Shown: positions 23,915 through 33,755 of the stretch, in pieces
Layout of the letters: each line of letters begins with the position of its first letter
How positions within the stretch are numbered: the stretch's first letter is position 1
NCBI GenBank assembly: GCA_014529385.2
Contig: CM043950.1
Span: forward strand, 77,262,435-77,326,434
Reading direction: 5' to 3'
DNA: 64,000 nucleotides
Origin: Adiantum capillus-veneris
Taxonomy: Eukaryota > Streptophyta > Polypodiopsida > Polypodiales > Pteridaceae
Notes under the pieces: generated by a model
Seen by the model: the letters and a program-made list of their open reading frames with translations, nothing else
Database searches by the model: none
Told to the model about the DNA's origin: nothing
Made by a program: the position numbers and the translations under genes

Positions 23915-26900
23915 TTAAGAGATCTCTCTCTCATCCTTGCATAACTCAGCATAACTTCCTATATCTATATAGAGCTCTCCGTTTAAACACATATCCTCTG
24001 TTTCATTTTGTAGCTCCTCTGCATGCACCCCATATAGAGTAGTAGCATCTTGATGCTCGTCTGGCACCACCGCAGCGGCTTCTGATTGAGCATCTTCTCT
24101 GATATCCTCCATTGATGCCGTTGTGATTGGCACATGGTAGCCTTCATACGTCCTTGGACTATGAGGGGCTACCTCTATGACGTACCACCAGTTTGATGTA
24201 GACTTTGTAGGATGAAATATTACCTGCCAGAGCCACATAACTTACATGAGAGCTTTCAAGCACATAACTTGTAAAAGGGAGATGTTAACTATTTACATAC
24301 TTACTTGTTCACAATGCTCTGGTAGTACGAAAGTGTCTCTTAGGTCAGTCCATTTCTTAGTAGAATCCACCTCAAGAAAACCAGACTCTCCTCTACGCAC
24401 AGTAGCATTGTGACCCTCCATGATTATCTTGAACCATTGCACGTCGAACAAGTCGACAAAAAATCCTCTGTAATCGATCCTCAAAATCTCTTGCAGCGTG
24501 CCGAAGTAAGTGAGTTCCACCACCACAGGATCTGCATCAGAGGAACGTCGTCGACTAGACTGTTCAAATTTTGCCATGATTCCACAATCTTGAGTAAAAC
24601 GCTTTTTGTCGATCCGTTCCACCCTAAAATGTCGACCTTTACAACATGCTGCTGTGTATGACTTATACTACAACGAAAAAAGATTATGAGTGGCCGTTCA
24701 AACATTTAGAAATAAAGTCACTAGCATGTCATACATTGCAAACTTACCTTGGTCGCGCAACCCCGAGAGTACTCCCACTCTTCCTCAGTCACTTCGTCAC
24801 CGCATTGTTGTGCGCTTTTCAATTGGTTTTGCAACCATCTTAAGCTCATGAAGGTTGGTAGGCTCTCCCGACCCGTCAGATAGTGCATCGGTGGTCGTCT
24901 TCCCCATCTCCACTCGATTCGTGCCCTTTGTCCCTCTTGCTTTGCATCCTCATATTGTGAAATCCACTTTTGCATCACTGGATTGTGAAGCATGCAAAAT
25001 CGGTTGATTTTAGCCTCTAGATCTTCCGTCATCTTCTTCTCAACACCGAGATTGCACATGACAATCCCAGATATGCGCTCATCATCTATGGTTCGCCATA
25101 GCGTGTCCCGGGCTTTATCAAATCCGTCTAGCCTTCTGCCATGCTACCCTCCGGACGTGCCTTTTGACGCACATATCCCTTAAGCGTTTTCATGAAACGT
25201 TCTAAGAAGAACATCCATCTGGAATGAACTGTGCCAGCTATTTCCACCTCATCAACTATGTGAACAAGAAGATGCACCTGAATGGTTAGCATGGTAGTAG
25301 GAAAATGTTTCTCAAACATGCACAAAAGCTCCGCAGCATTTAGTTTGGCGAATGGTATGTAGTCTACATTGATCTCCTTTTGTGAGATCCATTGCACCAG
25401 CTTTGCAAGTTTGTAGATTGTGTTACGGATGTCGAGAGACAAACATCCCTCAACGGCAACCGGTAAAATAAATTGTAAAGTATGTGCAGCAATGATATTA
25501 AAGTCCACATTTTATGCAATGATATTAAAGTCCACTATGAACGTACCTGACACATTTTATGCCAATTGTGTGACTTCAAACCGGTAAGCTTTCCGTCTTT
25601 AGTAAAACACGTTTGGAGCGAGTGCATTACGCCAGTGGGGGTCCGCAAAGATCGAATGGTCTCTTTTACTTTGCGTTCTTGGGCTCCTGTGAAAATCCAT
25701 GGTGCTTTAGGGACTTTTATCGGTCCATCAGACGCTGTTTGCGGCCAATATTGCTCCATACGATCCACATTTCTAAGGTCAACTCTGGCTCCCAAAGTAT
25801 CTTTCTTGCCGGTCAGATGGTCCCATAGTAGATTACCCACATTCTTGAATATGTGCATTGGATCGAGCAAGTGATTGATCATGAGTCGGGGCCAATATGG
25901 TAACTCGTACCATAGAGATAGTCTCTTCATCCCTGGAGGCAATCCGTCATCGCACATCTCCTTCTGCTCTAACCATGCTTGTGCAGACATCCTTGGTGGC
26001 TCTCTTCCCAAAAAGCCGTCGCGTAACACATGATTCTCTAGAAGATACGCTTGATGACCTTCGTAGATTTGCTTCTTCAGTGAGGGCGCCCTACGTGCAT
26101 TCAGTCTAGGTCCACATGTGACACATGCTATGTATCCGCTTGTTTGAAGCCTTGCATGTATACACATGATAATAGATCAACTATGGGAAAAAACAAGATT
26201 TACAGTGTCTGAGTGGGGAGTGTCAATAGATCACCTGAGCATTCTGTTAGCCCGGGATAGTCATGCATGGTCCACATTAGAATGCCTCTGATCAAAGCAT
26301 TCCGTTGTCCTGTGTGTCGGCTCATATCCACCACCTCTATGCCAATCCACAATTGTTGTAGCTCTTCCAATAGTGGACGAAGATACACATCCATATTCTC
26401 CACTTTATATCGCCCTGGCACAATCAAGCTTAGCCATAGGTGCCCCTTCTTCGTAGTCAACCACGGGGGAATGTTGTAGTTGACGATGACAACGGGCCAT
26501 ACACTGTAAGATGTTGATCTTTGACCAAATGGATTTACGCCATCCATAGCCAGGCCTAAGCGCAAATTTCGAGCTTCGCTGGCAAAATCCGACCATGTTC
26601 CATCTATATGTTTCCACGCTGCGCAATCTGCAGGAATTCGTAGCACACCATCCGAAGATTTATTCTCCTCATGCCATGATGCTAGGGCGGCCATGGACTT
26701 ACATTCGAAGAAATTCTTGATGCGAGGAAGCAGAGGAAAATGACGCAAAACCTTTTGTGGAATTTTTGTCTCGTGGAGATCTACTCGATATCTTTCGGAA
26801 TCACATTTCGGACACTTCTCCATGTCTATGTATTCCCCTCTGAAAAGAATGCAGTCATTAGGACAAGTGTGGATAGAATTGTAATCCATCCCCAAGTTTT

Positions 26901-27603
26901 GCAAAATCTTTCTTGCTTCATCTCGGGAATCTGGCATCACATTGTCAGCTGGTAGTATGTGCTCTTTAAGCAATCTACACAACATAAAAATACGATACAG
27001 TCGTGTAAAAATCTATCAGATCATTATACATTTAGAGTTTTATTAAAGTAAACTAATTGTAATAGATCACCTGAAAAGCGCTGTGACGCTAGTGTCACTC
27101 CATCCAAACTTTGCGTGCATGTTGAGAAGAACCAGGAGTGCTTTCAATCTAGACATACGTGCTCCATTATACAATGGCGTATCGGCTTCACTTTTCATAT
27201 CATCATAGATAAGCCTTTCTGAATCCATGATCGTCTCGACCATTTCATCAATCTCGGGCTCAAACATTTCCTCGTTGGGAATGTGCTCTGCATGATCATC
27301 CCCCGAGCTGTCAGAGGCTACATCTTGTGGCCTCACATATGCTGCTTGACCAAAACGCCTGCAAACACGTCTATTGGGTTACAAGATTGCTGCTTGTTGG
27401 CTAGCGTCAGAGTCCGACGAGTTATAATTGGCAAAAAATCGATCTATAATAGATGGATCGAACTCGCCAAATTCACGAACGTTCTGCAAAGAAACACGTC
27501 TTGTCCATCGCACAGCATGCTTGCATTGATTACAAGGACATAAGACCCTCGTTGAGAGATAGGTGTTTCGGTTGGACGGTCCCACATCCTCGTCACTACT
27601 CAT
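23915..27603 (-). pseudogene. TNP2-type CACTA transposase gene, six exons, disabled
   Basis: Proposed exons: 27603-27071, 26974-26235, about 26151-25547, about 25470-24748, 24667-24305 and 24223-23915, joined by GT-AG sites except where noted. Domains in order: an N-terminal Transpos_assoc-like part with CPCNQCKH; the TNP2 core with CPNDCILFRGEY, CPKC, AMDGVNPFG (about 26530) and LLDPMHIFKNV (about 25860), the latter two holding conserved acidic residues; DUF4218 (HLLVHIVDEVE.AGTVHSRWMFFLERFMK); and DUF4216 (YFGTLQEILRIDY, QVIFHPTKSTSNWWYVIEV). The total of about 1,090 codons is usual for the family. Lesions: in-frame TAA at 27379-27381; a 40-bp deletion at about 25134, relative to the second copy, that shifts the frame in DUF4218; and an exon-3 acceptor reading AA where AG is needed for frame. 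Exon 4 also lacks a clear acceptor, next to a 27-bp duplication at 25489-25540. Confidence 0.88.
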
Positions 27604-27665
27604 AATGAGGATAAAAATCTTATAACCAGGACAACAAATTTAATATTCTATTGGCATTCTTCGTC

Positions 27666-27668
<3 letters not shown>

Positions 27669-27739
<71 letters not shown>
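27669..27739. repeat. (CT)n tract upstream of the transposase start
   Basis: About 35 CT units, 66 bp upstream of the transposase ATG. As a pyrimidine tract on the plus strand it would be GA-rich in the transcript. It may be part of a 5' UTR or promoter. Its copy is at 30522-30604. Confidence 0.95.
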
Positions 27740-27741
<2 letters not shown>

Positions 27742-27984
27742 ACCTCACATTCTCTAGTCATGTCCAATCCCCGCACACCTCGGTCTAGAGGTGCACGGAG
27801 ATCAGAACCACCGGGTTATAATCTCGTCTTTATTGGTCAATACCTATATTTGTGGGTACAAGAAATCTACAGACCCGCATCTACATGATACTGCATGTAG
27901 TGGACAAAACCCCTTTGCCTCTTCTCTAGCTGTAGCACTTCACAACATCTTAACATCTTTTCACAGTAGATCTTTTCACTGTTC

Positions 27985-28173
27985 GTCTAACTCTAAACCC
28001 TAAACCGTAAGTAATTCTTGCGTGGACTCGATCTAACGTAAATAAGCGTAAATCTAAATAAACGTAAATCTAACTAAAAATAAACCTAAATCTAATTTAA
28101 CGTAAGTCTACATCTAACCTAATCTTTAACGTCTTTTAGGATAGTTTCCTACGACATTAAAACTCTCTTCTTC

Positions 28174-28218
<45 letters not shown>

Positions 28219-28290
28219 TGGGTAAACCTAAATAAACCTAAGTCTAATCTAATATAACATAAATCTAAATCTAACGTAAATTATGTTATA
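27985..28290. repeat. Degenerate telomere-like AAACCTAAATCTAA repeats and (GT)n
   Basis: CTAAACCCTAAACC (27993-28006) fits two plant telomere units (CCCTAAA). It is followed by many variants such as TAAATCTAA, TAAACCTAA and CGTAAATCTAAC. A (GT) tract of 43 bp lies at 28175-28217. The same landscape recurs at 28720-28880, 30850-31010 and 31560-31700. Confidence 0.6.
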
Positions 28291-28720
28291 TTAAAAACAA
28301 AGAACTAAACTAACAATGATTATAAGAACCTTAAAACTGATTTAACACATAATTTTTCACATAACTCGGCAAGAGTTGGAATTCTCATCACTAAAGATGT
28401 GAGAGTTAACTTCCGGCGGTGATGCTGCCTCATCTCCATCCACATCTGACGACATCAATTGGCCCTTTAGACCATTCTTTCTCTTGTTACTAACTTTGAA
28501 GTTGTTGTTGAATGACTAGAGGTTGTCTAGATGGTCATTGTGTCAGGGATGTAGTGACTCTTGCCGCCCTGAAGATCCACCTTCTTCCCTATCTTCTGAA
28601 GACATTTCACCAGTACTTTTGGATCGACGGAGCGCGCCATGAGTGAAGGCAGCAATACCCTATATTCCATTGAGGGCTTTCTTCACCCACTTCATGCAGG
28701 CATCGCAGTCTATGGAGACC
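28291..28720. other. Conserved unknown segment upstream of the transposase
   Basis: Non-repetitive DNA found again, almost unchanged, at 31120-31560. On the minus strand one frame reads SSEDREEGGSSGRQESLHP and, after stops, GLKGQLMSSDVDGDEAAS, so it may be a decayed coding segment. I cannot name it. Confidence 0.4.
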
Positions 28721-29259
28721 TAAATCTAATCTAATATAACGTAAATCTAAATCTAGCGTAAATAAACGGAAATCTAATTAAAAATAAACCTAAATCTAAT
28801 CTTATTTAACTTAAATAAACCTAAATCTAATTTAACGTAAGTCAACATCTAACCTAATCTTTAACGTCTTTTAGGATAGTTTCCTACGACGTTATAACTC
28901 TCTTCTTCTTGTGTGTGTGCGCGTGTGTGGATGATCGTATGCATGTTTTCTCTCTCTTTTCCTCTCTCAATGTGTGCATTTTTTGTTTATGCATGTTCTC
29001 TCTCTCTTTTCCTCTCTCAATGCGTGCGTTTTTTGTTTATGCATGCTCTCTCTCTCTTTTCCTCTCTCAATGTGTGTGTGCATTCTTTGTTTATGTATGT
29101 GTGTGTGCGTTTTTGTTTATGTTTGTACTCTCTCTCTCTCAAAAACACTATATGTGTGTGTGTGTATGTGTGTGTGTGTAAGAGAGAGAGAGGGAGAGAG
29201 AAAGAGGGGAAGGGAACATGAGAGTGAGGAGAGGGAAGGAGCATACCTGGTTATAATAC

Positions 29260-30453
29260 CTTCTCTGATCTCCTCCATTGATGCCGTTGTGATTGGCACA
29301 TGGTAGCCTTCATACGTCCTTGCACTATGAGGGGCTACCTCTATGATGTACCACCAGTTTGATGTAGACTTTGTAGGATGAAATATTACCTGCCAGAGCC
29401 ACATAACTTACATGAGAGCTTTCAAGCACATAACTTGTAAAAGGGGATGTAACTATTTACATACATACTTGTTCACAATGCTCTGGTAGTACGAAAGTGT
29501 CTCTTAGGTCAGTCCATTTCTTAGTAGAATCCACCTCAAGAAAACCAGACTCTCCTCTACGCACAGTAGCGTTGCGACCCTCCATGATTATCTTGAACCA
29601 TTGCACGTTGAACAAGTCGACAAAAAATCCTCTGTAATCGATCCTCAAAATCTCTTGCAGCGTGCCGAAGTAAGTGAGTTCCTCCACCACAGGATCTGCA
29701 TCAGAGGAACGTCGTCGACTAGACTGTTCAAATTTTTCCATGATTCCACAATCTTGAGTAAAACGCTTTTTGTCGATCCGTTCCACCCTAAAATGTCGAC
29801 CTTTACACCATGCTGCTATGTATGACTTCCACTACAACGAAAAAAGAATATGAGTGGCCGTTCAAACGTTTAGAAATAAAGTCACTAGCATGTCGTACAT
29901 TGCAAACTTACCTTGGTCGTGCAACCCCGAGAGTACTCCCACTCTTCCTCAGTCACTTTGTCACCGCATTGTTGTGCGCTTTTCAATTGGTTGTGCAACC
30001 ATCTTAAGCTCATGAAGGTTGGTAGGCTCTCCAGACCCGTCAGATAGTGCATCCGTGGTCGTCTTTCCCGTCTCCACTCGATTCGTGCCCTTTGTCGCTC
30101 TTGCTTTGCATCCTCATATTGTGAAATCCACTTTTGCATCACTGGATTGTGAAGCATGCAAAATCGGTTGATTTTAGCCTCTAGATCTTCCGTCATCTTC
30201 TTCTCAACACCGAGATTGCACATGACAATCCCAGATATGCGCTCATCATCTATGGTTCGCCATAGCGTGTCCCGGGCTTTATCAAATCCGTCTAGCCACT
30301 CTCCAATGTACACTAGGGACTCTGATACCAACCAACCTTCTGCCATGCTACCCTTCGGACGTGCCTTTTGACGCACATATCCCTTAAGTGTTTTCATGAA
30401 ACGTTCTAAGAAGAACATCCATCTGGAATGAACTGTGCCATCTATTTCCACCT
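29260..30453 (-). pseudogene. Second, truncated TNP2 copy (C-terminal part only)
   Basis: Carries exons matching exons 4 (3' part), 5 (29831-29469) and 6 of the transposase at 23915-27603, at high identity. This copy keeps the 40 bp (about 30294-30333) missing from the left copy, so its DUF4218-to-DUF4216 frame (AEGWLVSESLVYIGEWLDGF) runs uninterrupted for 188 residues. Everything upstream, from the DUF4218 middle to the start codon, is deleted: CCACCTCAT of the gene body is joined to CATAATGAGG of the 5' flank. Without the catalytic core it cannot be a transposase. Confidence 0.85.
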
Positions 30454-30535
30454 CATAATGAGGATAAAAATCTTATAACCTGGACAACAAATTTAATATT
30501 CTATTGGCATTCTTCGTCTTATCTCTCTCTCTCTC

Positions 30536-30606
<71 letters not shown>

Positions 30607-31818
30607 ACCTCACATTCTCTAGTCATGTCCAATCCCCACACACCTCGGTCTAGAGGTGCACGGAGATCAGAACCACCGGGTTATAATCTCGTCTTTATTG
30701 GTCAATACCTATATTTGTGGGTACAAGAAATCTATAGACCCACGTCTACATGATACTGCATGTAGTGGACAAAACCCCTTTGCCTCTTCTCTAGCTGTAG
30801 CACTTCACAGCATCTTAACATCTTTTCACGGTAGATCTTTTCACTGTTCGTCTAACTCTAAACCCTAAACCGTAAGTAATTCTTGCGTGGACTCGATCTA
30901 ACGTAAATAAGCGTAAATCTAAATAAACGTAAATCTAACTAAAAATAAACCTAAATCTAATTTAACGTAAGTCTACATCTAACCTAATCTTTAACGTCTT
31001 TTGGGATAGGATCCTACGACGTTAAAACTCTCTTCTTCTTGTGTGTGTGTGTGTGTGTGTAAACCTAAATAAACCTAAGTCTAATCTAATATAACATAAA
31101 TCTAAATCTAACGTAAATTATGTTATATTAAAAACAAAGAACTAAACTAACAGGGATTATAAGAACCTTAAAACTGATTTAACACATAATTTTTCACATA
31201 ACTCGGCAAGAGTTGGCATTCTCATCACTAAAGATGTGAGAGTTAACTTCCGGCGGTGACGCTGCCTCATCTCCATCCACATCTGACGACAGCAATTCGC
31301 CCTTTAGACCGTTCTTGCTCTTGTTACTAACTTTGAAGTTGTTGTTGAATGACTAGAGGTTGTCTAGATGGTCATTGTGTCAGGGATGTAGTGACTCTTG
31401 CCGCCCTGAAGATCCACCTTCTTCCCTATCTTCTGAAGACATTTCACCAGTACTTTTGGATCGACGGAGCGTACCATGAGTGAAGGCAGCAATACCCTAT
31501 ATTCCATTGAGGGCTTTCTTCACCCGCTTCATGCAAGCATTGTAGTCTATGGAGACCTAAATCTAATCTAATATAACGTAAATCTAAATCTAGCGTAAAT
31601 AAACGTAAATCTAATTAAAAATAAACCTAAACCTAATCTAATTTAACTTAAATAAACCTAAATCTAATTTAACGTAAGTCTACATCTAACCTAATCTTTA
31701 ACGTCTTTTAGGATAGTTTCCTACGACGTTATAACTCTCTTCTTCTTGTGTGTGTGCGCGTGTGTGGATGTGTGTGCCAATAAAAAGAGATAAATGGTAT
31801 AACCTTTCTATCACCCAT

Positions 31819-31889
31819 GCCAAGTATGATAGATTGGTTATGCCATTTCCCTCTTGAATAATAGGTCTTGAGTTCAACTCCTCGTCGGC
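31819..31889 (+). repeat. tRNA-like (SINE-like) insertion
   Basis: About 71 nt begin GCCAAGT and end GTCGGC, which partly pair as an acceptor stem. ATAGATTGGTTATGC resembles a D arm/A box, CCTCTTGAATAATAGG an anticodon arm, and TTGAGTTCAACTCCTC a T arm/B box. It is absent from the matching place in the left unit. A tRNA-derived SINE is more likely than a functional tRNA, because the stems are imperfect. Confidence 0.4.
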
Positions 31890-32175
31890 TAGATCTTTAG
31901 GTCTTTTAATTTTAATTAGTTTCCTACGACGTTAAATTAGTTTCTCTCTCTTTCTCTCTCAATGTGTGTGCGTTTTTTTGGATCATATGCATGTTTTCTC
32001 TCTCTTTTCCTCTCTCAATGTGTGCATTTTTTGTTTATGCATGTTCTCTCTCTCTTTTCCTCTCTCAATGCGTGCGTTTTTTGTTTATGCATGCTCTCTC
32101 TCTCTTTTCCTCTCTCAATGTGTGTGTGCATTCTTTGTTTATGTATGTGTGTGTGCGTTTTTGTTTATATTTGTA

Positions 32176-32240
<65 letters not shown>
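32176..32240. repeat. (CT)n microsatellite
   Basis: About 32 CT units with one G interruption, flanked by GT- and GA-rich DNA. Long frames here are translated repeats, not genes. Confidence 0.95.
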
Positions 32241-32243
<3 letters not shown>

Positions 32244-32264
32244 AACACTATGTGTGTGTGTGTA

Positions 32265-32297
<33 letters not shown>

Positions 32298-32363
32298 AAG
32301 AGGGGAATGGAACATGAGAGTGAGGAGAGGGAAGGAGCATACCTGGTTCTCCTTCCTCTCCTC

Positions 32364-32397
<34 letters not shown>

Positions 32398-32459
32398 GGA
32401 GAAGAAAAAGAGAGAGAGAGAGAGAGAGAGGGAGAGCGTTACCTGCTCCTTGCTTGAGG

Positions 32460-32500
32460 GCGCCAAAAAACTCAGATCTGAGATCTGAGTTTTTGGGCGC
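32460..32500. repeat. Inverted repeat (hairpin) near the CACTA right end
   Basis: The arms at 32460-32477 and 32483-32500 match at 17 of 18 positions (core CTCAGAT / ATCTGAG) with a loop of about 5 nt. Confidence 0.85.
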
Positions 32501-32524
32501 GCTCTGTTATTTTTTTTAGCCCAG

Positions 32525-32625
32525 TCGGCGTCGCTATGAGCATCGCAAATTTACAAAGAAATTTGGGACGCTCATAGCGACGCCGGGATTTTTTTTTTGA
32601 GCGTCGTTGTGTGAGCGTCGCTAAT
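32525..32625. promoter_or_regulatory. Right subterminal repeats (TAGCGACG type)
   Basis: Motifs such as GGCGTCGCTATGAG, CATAGCGACGCC and GAGCGTCGCTAAT mirror the left array but are fewer (about five). They are presumably the binding sites of the TnpA-like protein. Confidence 0.8.
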
Positions 32626-32633
32626 ATGAATAG

Positions 32634-32645
32634 CCTCTTGTAGTG
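32634..32645 (-). repeat. CACTA right terminal inverted repeat
   Basis: CCTCTTGTAGTG, perfect complement of the left end. TTA follows as target duplication. Confidence 0.97.
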
Positions 32646-32648
32646 TTA

Positions 32649-33755
32649 ATCATGATATACTAACTTGATCTATAGATATAGAAGAAGAACTCAACCAAGA
32701 TATATCCCAAGTGATATTCAAAGAAGACCAAGTAAGTTATGGGAAAGAGGATCTCATAGATATTTCCAGTATTGAACATAATAAATTTGAGTTGCAAGGC
32801 AAGACACTAAGCCTCAAGAAGTGCATAAATCTTTGTCCAAATCACTTTGTGCAAGGACAATTAGTTTGAATCAATGGCAATGAAAAAGATGTCTCCACTA
32901 GCGCTCTCAGATTTGCACCACAAAGGGATAGCATGAGTATTGCTACAAAGGTTCATACACAACGAGAAGGGTGTATGCCAAACAAGAACCAAATGTCAAT
33001 CTACTTCATATACCAATGCTATGTCCATGAAATCCTAGGGAGGTGGGTGCATTGGTTTGACCACCTAAACACCACTGACGTTCGTCACGGACGCATTGCA
33101 AAAAAAGTGGCAGCATGCAATGTAGATAACCCAATGCCTCCACATAAGCGCCTTCTTGTATTTCTACTTACAAAACAATCTGAGACACTAACTAAATTAG
33201 CCATTCAAGGAAAATACCTTGCAAGACAAGGAGTGACAACCAACATGTTGCATGGTCAAATTCGAAATAGAGCTAGCCAACGTTTGGGTGAGGCTCAAAG
33301 AAAAAGAGACAGAACTTCAATAATATGCCTCTTTGTAGAGACCGCTACCAGATGAGAATGCTACTTTTCAACAAGGACTACAAATGGTTCCTCTCAGCTT
33401 AAAAGTTTTTAGTTTTTCATAGATGATCCACTAGACCAACTAGCACACTCAATAGATTAAGTCTCGGAACAAAATTTTTCCCCTTCACCACCTTCTATCT
33501 ATATTCTTGAAAAGGAAATTGCTATATCAAATTTTTTGTACTCTTAGAACTACATTTTGTCCCCTCACCTCTTTCTATGTGTATTCTAAAAAGGGCAACG
33601 TGTTATATCAAACTTCTCCAAAATTGAGCATTCTAAGGTTATCTCCCATTCCATATCATCATCCTCGTGGACTTCTATAGTGAGAGAGCTTCATGCATTT
33701 GGAAGACACCATAATGATTTTTCGTCTCTTGTATTTGAGGCTTATAGATAAGTCT
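32649..33755. other. Unassigned DNA with one 140-residue unknown frame
   Basis: 33355 ends a plus-strand frame starting at 32933. It is basic, with HKRLLVFLLTKQSETLTKLAIQGKYLARQGV and a C-terminal NRASQRLGEAQRKRDR, and upstream codons stay open in part back to about 32680 except for one stop near 32867. I recognise no family. It may be part of a decayed element. Confidence 0.4.

Larger units (their letters stand above)
24094..29252 (-). repeat. Internal tandem duplication, left unit (full length)
   Basis: From CTTCTCTGAT at 24094 to ACCTGGTT at 29252 this unit contains the C-terminal DUF4216 exon through the whole transposase and its 5' flank. It is repeated directly downstream as 29260-32348 with a large internal deletion. 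The junction is a 7-bp filler (29253-29259). Confidence 0.85.
30454..32348. repeat. 5' flank of the second transposase copy, right half of the tandem duplication
   Basis: Parallel to 27604-29252: (CT)n at 30522-30604, telomere-like repeats, a shortened (GT) tract (31041-31060, 20 bp against 43 bp), the unknown segment (31120-31560), then CT/GT-rich DNA. It differs by an insertion of about 0.2 kb near 31770-31970 that includes a tRNA-like sequence, and by an expanded CT tract at 32176-32240. Confidence 0.85.
21659..32645 (-). mobile_element. Complete CACTA (En/Spm) DNA transposon, 10,987 bp
   Basis: The left end CACTACAAGAGG (21659-21670) and right end CCTCTTGTAGTG (32634-32645) are perfect 12-bp inverted repeats, flanked by TTA on both sides (21656-21658, 32646-32648), the 3-bp target duplication of CACTA elements. 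Subterminal TAGCGACG/CGTCGCTA motifs crowd both ends. Both element genes read on the minus strand: a TNP2 transposase gene (23915-27603, broken) and a Transposase_24 gene (22334-23642, apparently intact). A tandem copy of the transposase side (29260-32348) is a major anomaly. In the family TNP2 cuts at the CACTA ends and the TnpA-like protein binds the subterminal motifs. Confidence 0.95.

Noticed and set aside
27355-27385. Short intron (GTAACC...TTGCAG) removing the TAA at 27379
   Set aside because: It would be only 24 bp, too short for a plant intron, and the frame is continuous across the stop.
28909-29306. Open frames of 90-110 codons rich in Cys, Val, Ser and Leu
   Set aside because: Same microsatellite region in the left unit, with no domain and no codon bias.
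31819-31889. Functional tRNA gene
   Set aside because: Acceptor and T stems are imperfect and the sequence is an insertion inside a duplicated transposon unit. A SINE-like origin is more likely.
31962-32519. Open frames of 103-185 codons in three frames
   Set aside because: They are translations of CT/GT microsatellites and short direct repeats. Three overlapping frames stay open because of the repeat, and the second unit of the CACTA duplication explains the sequence.
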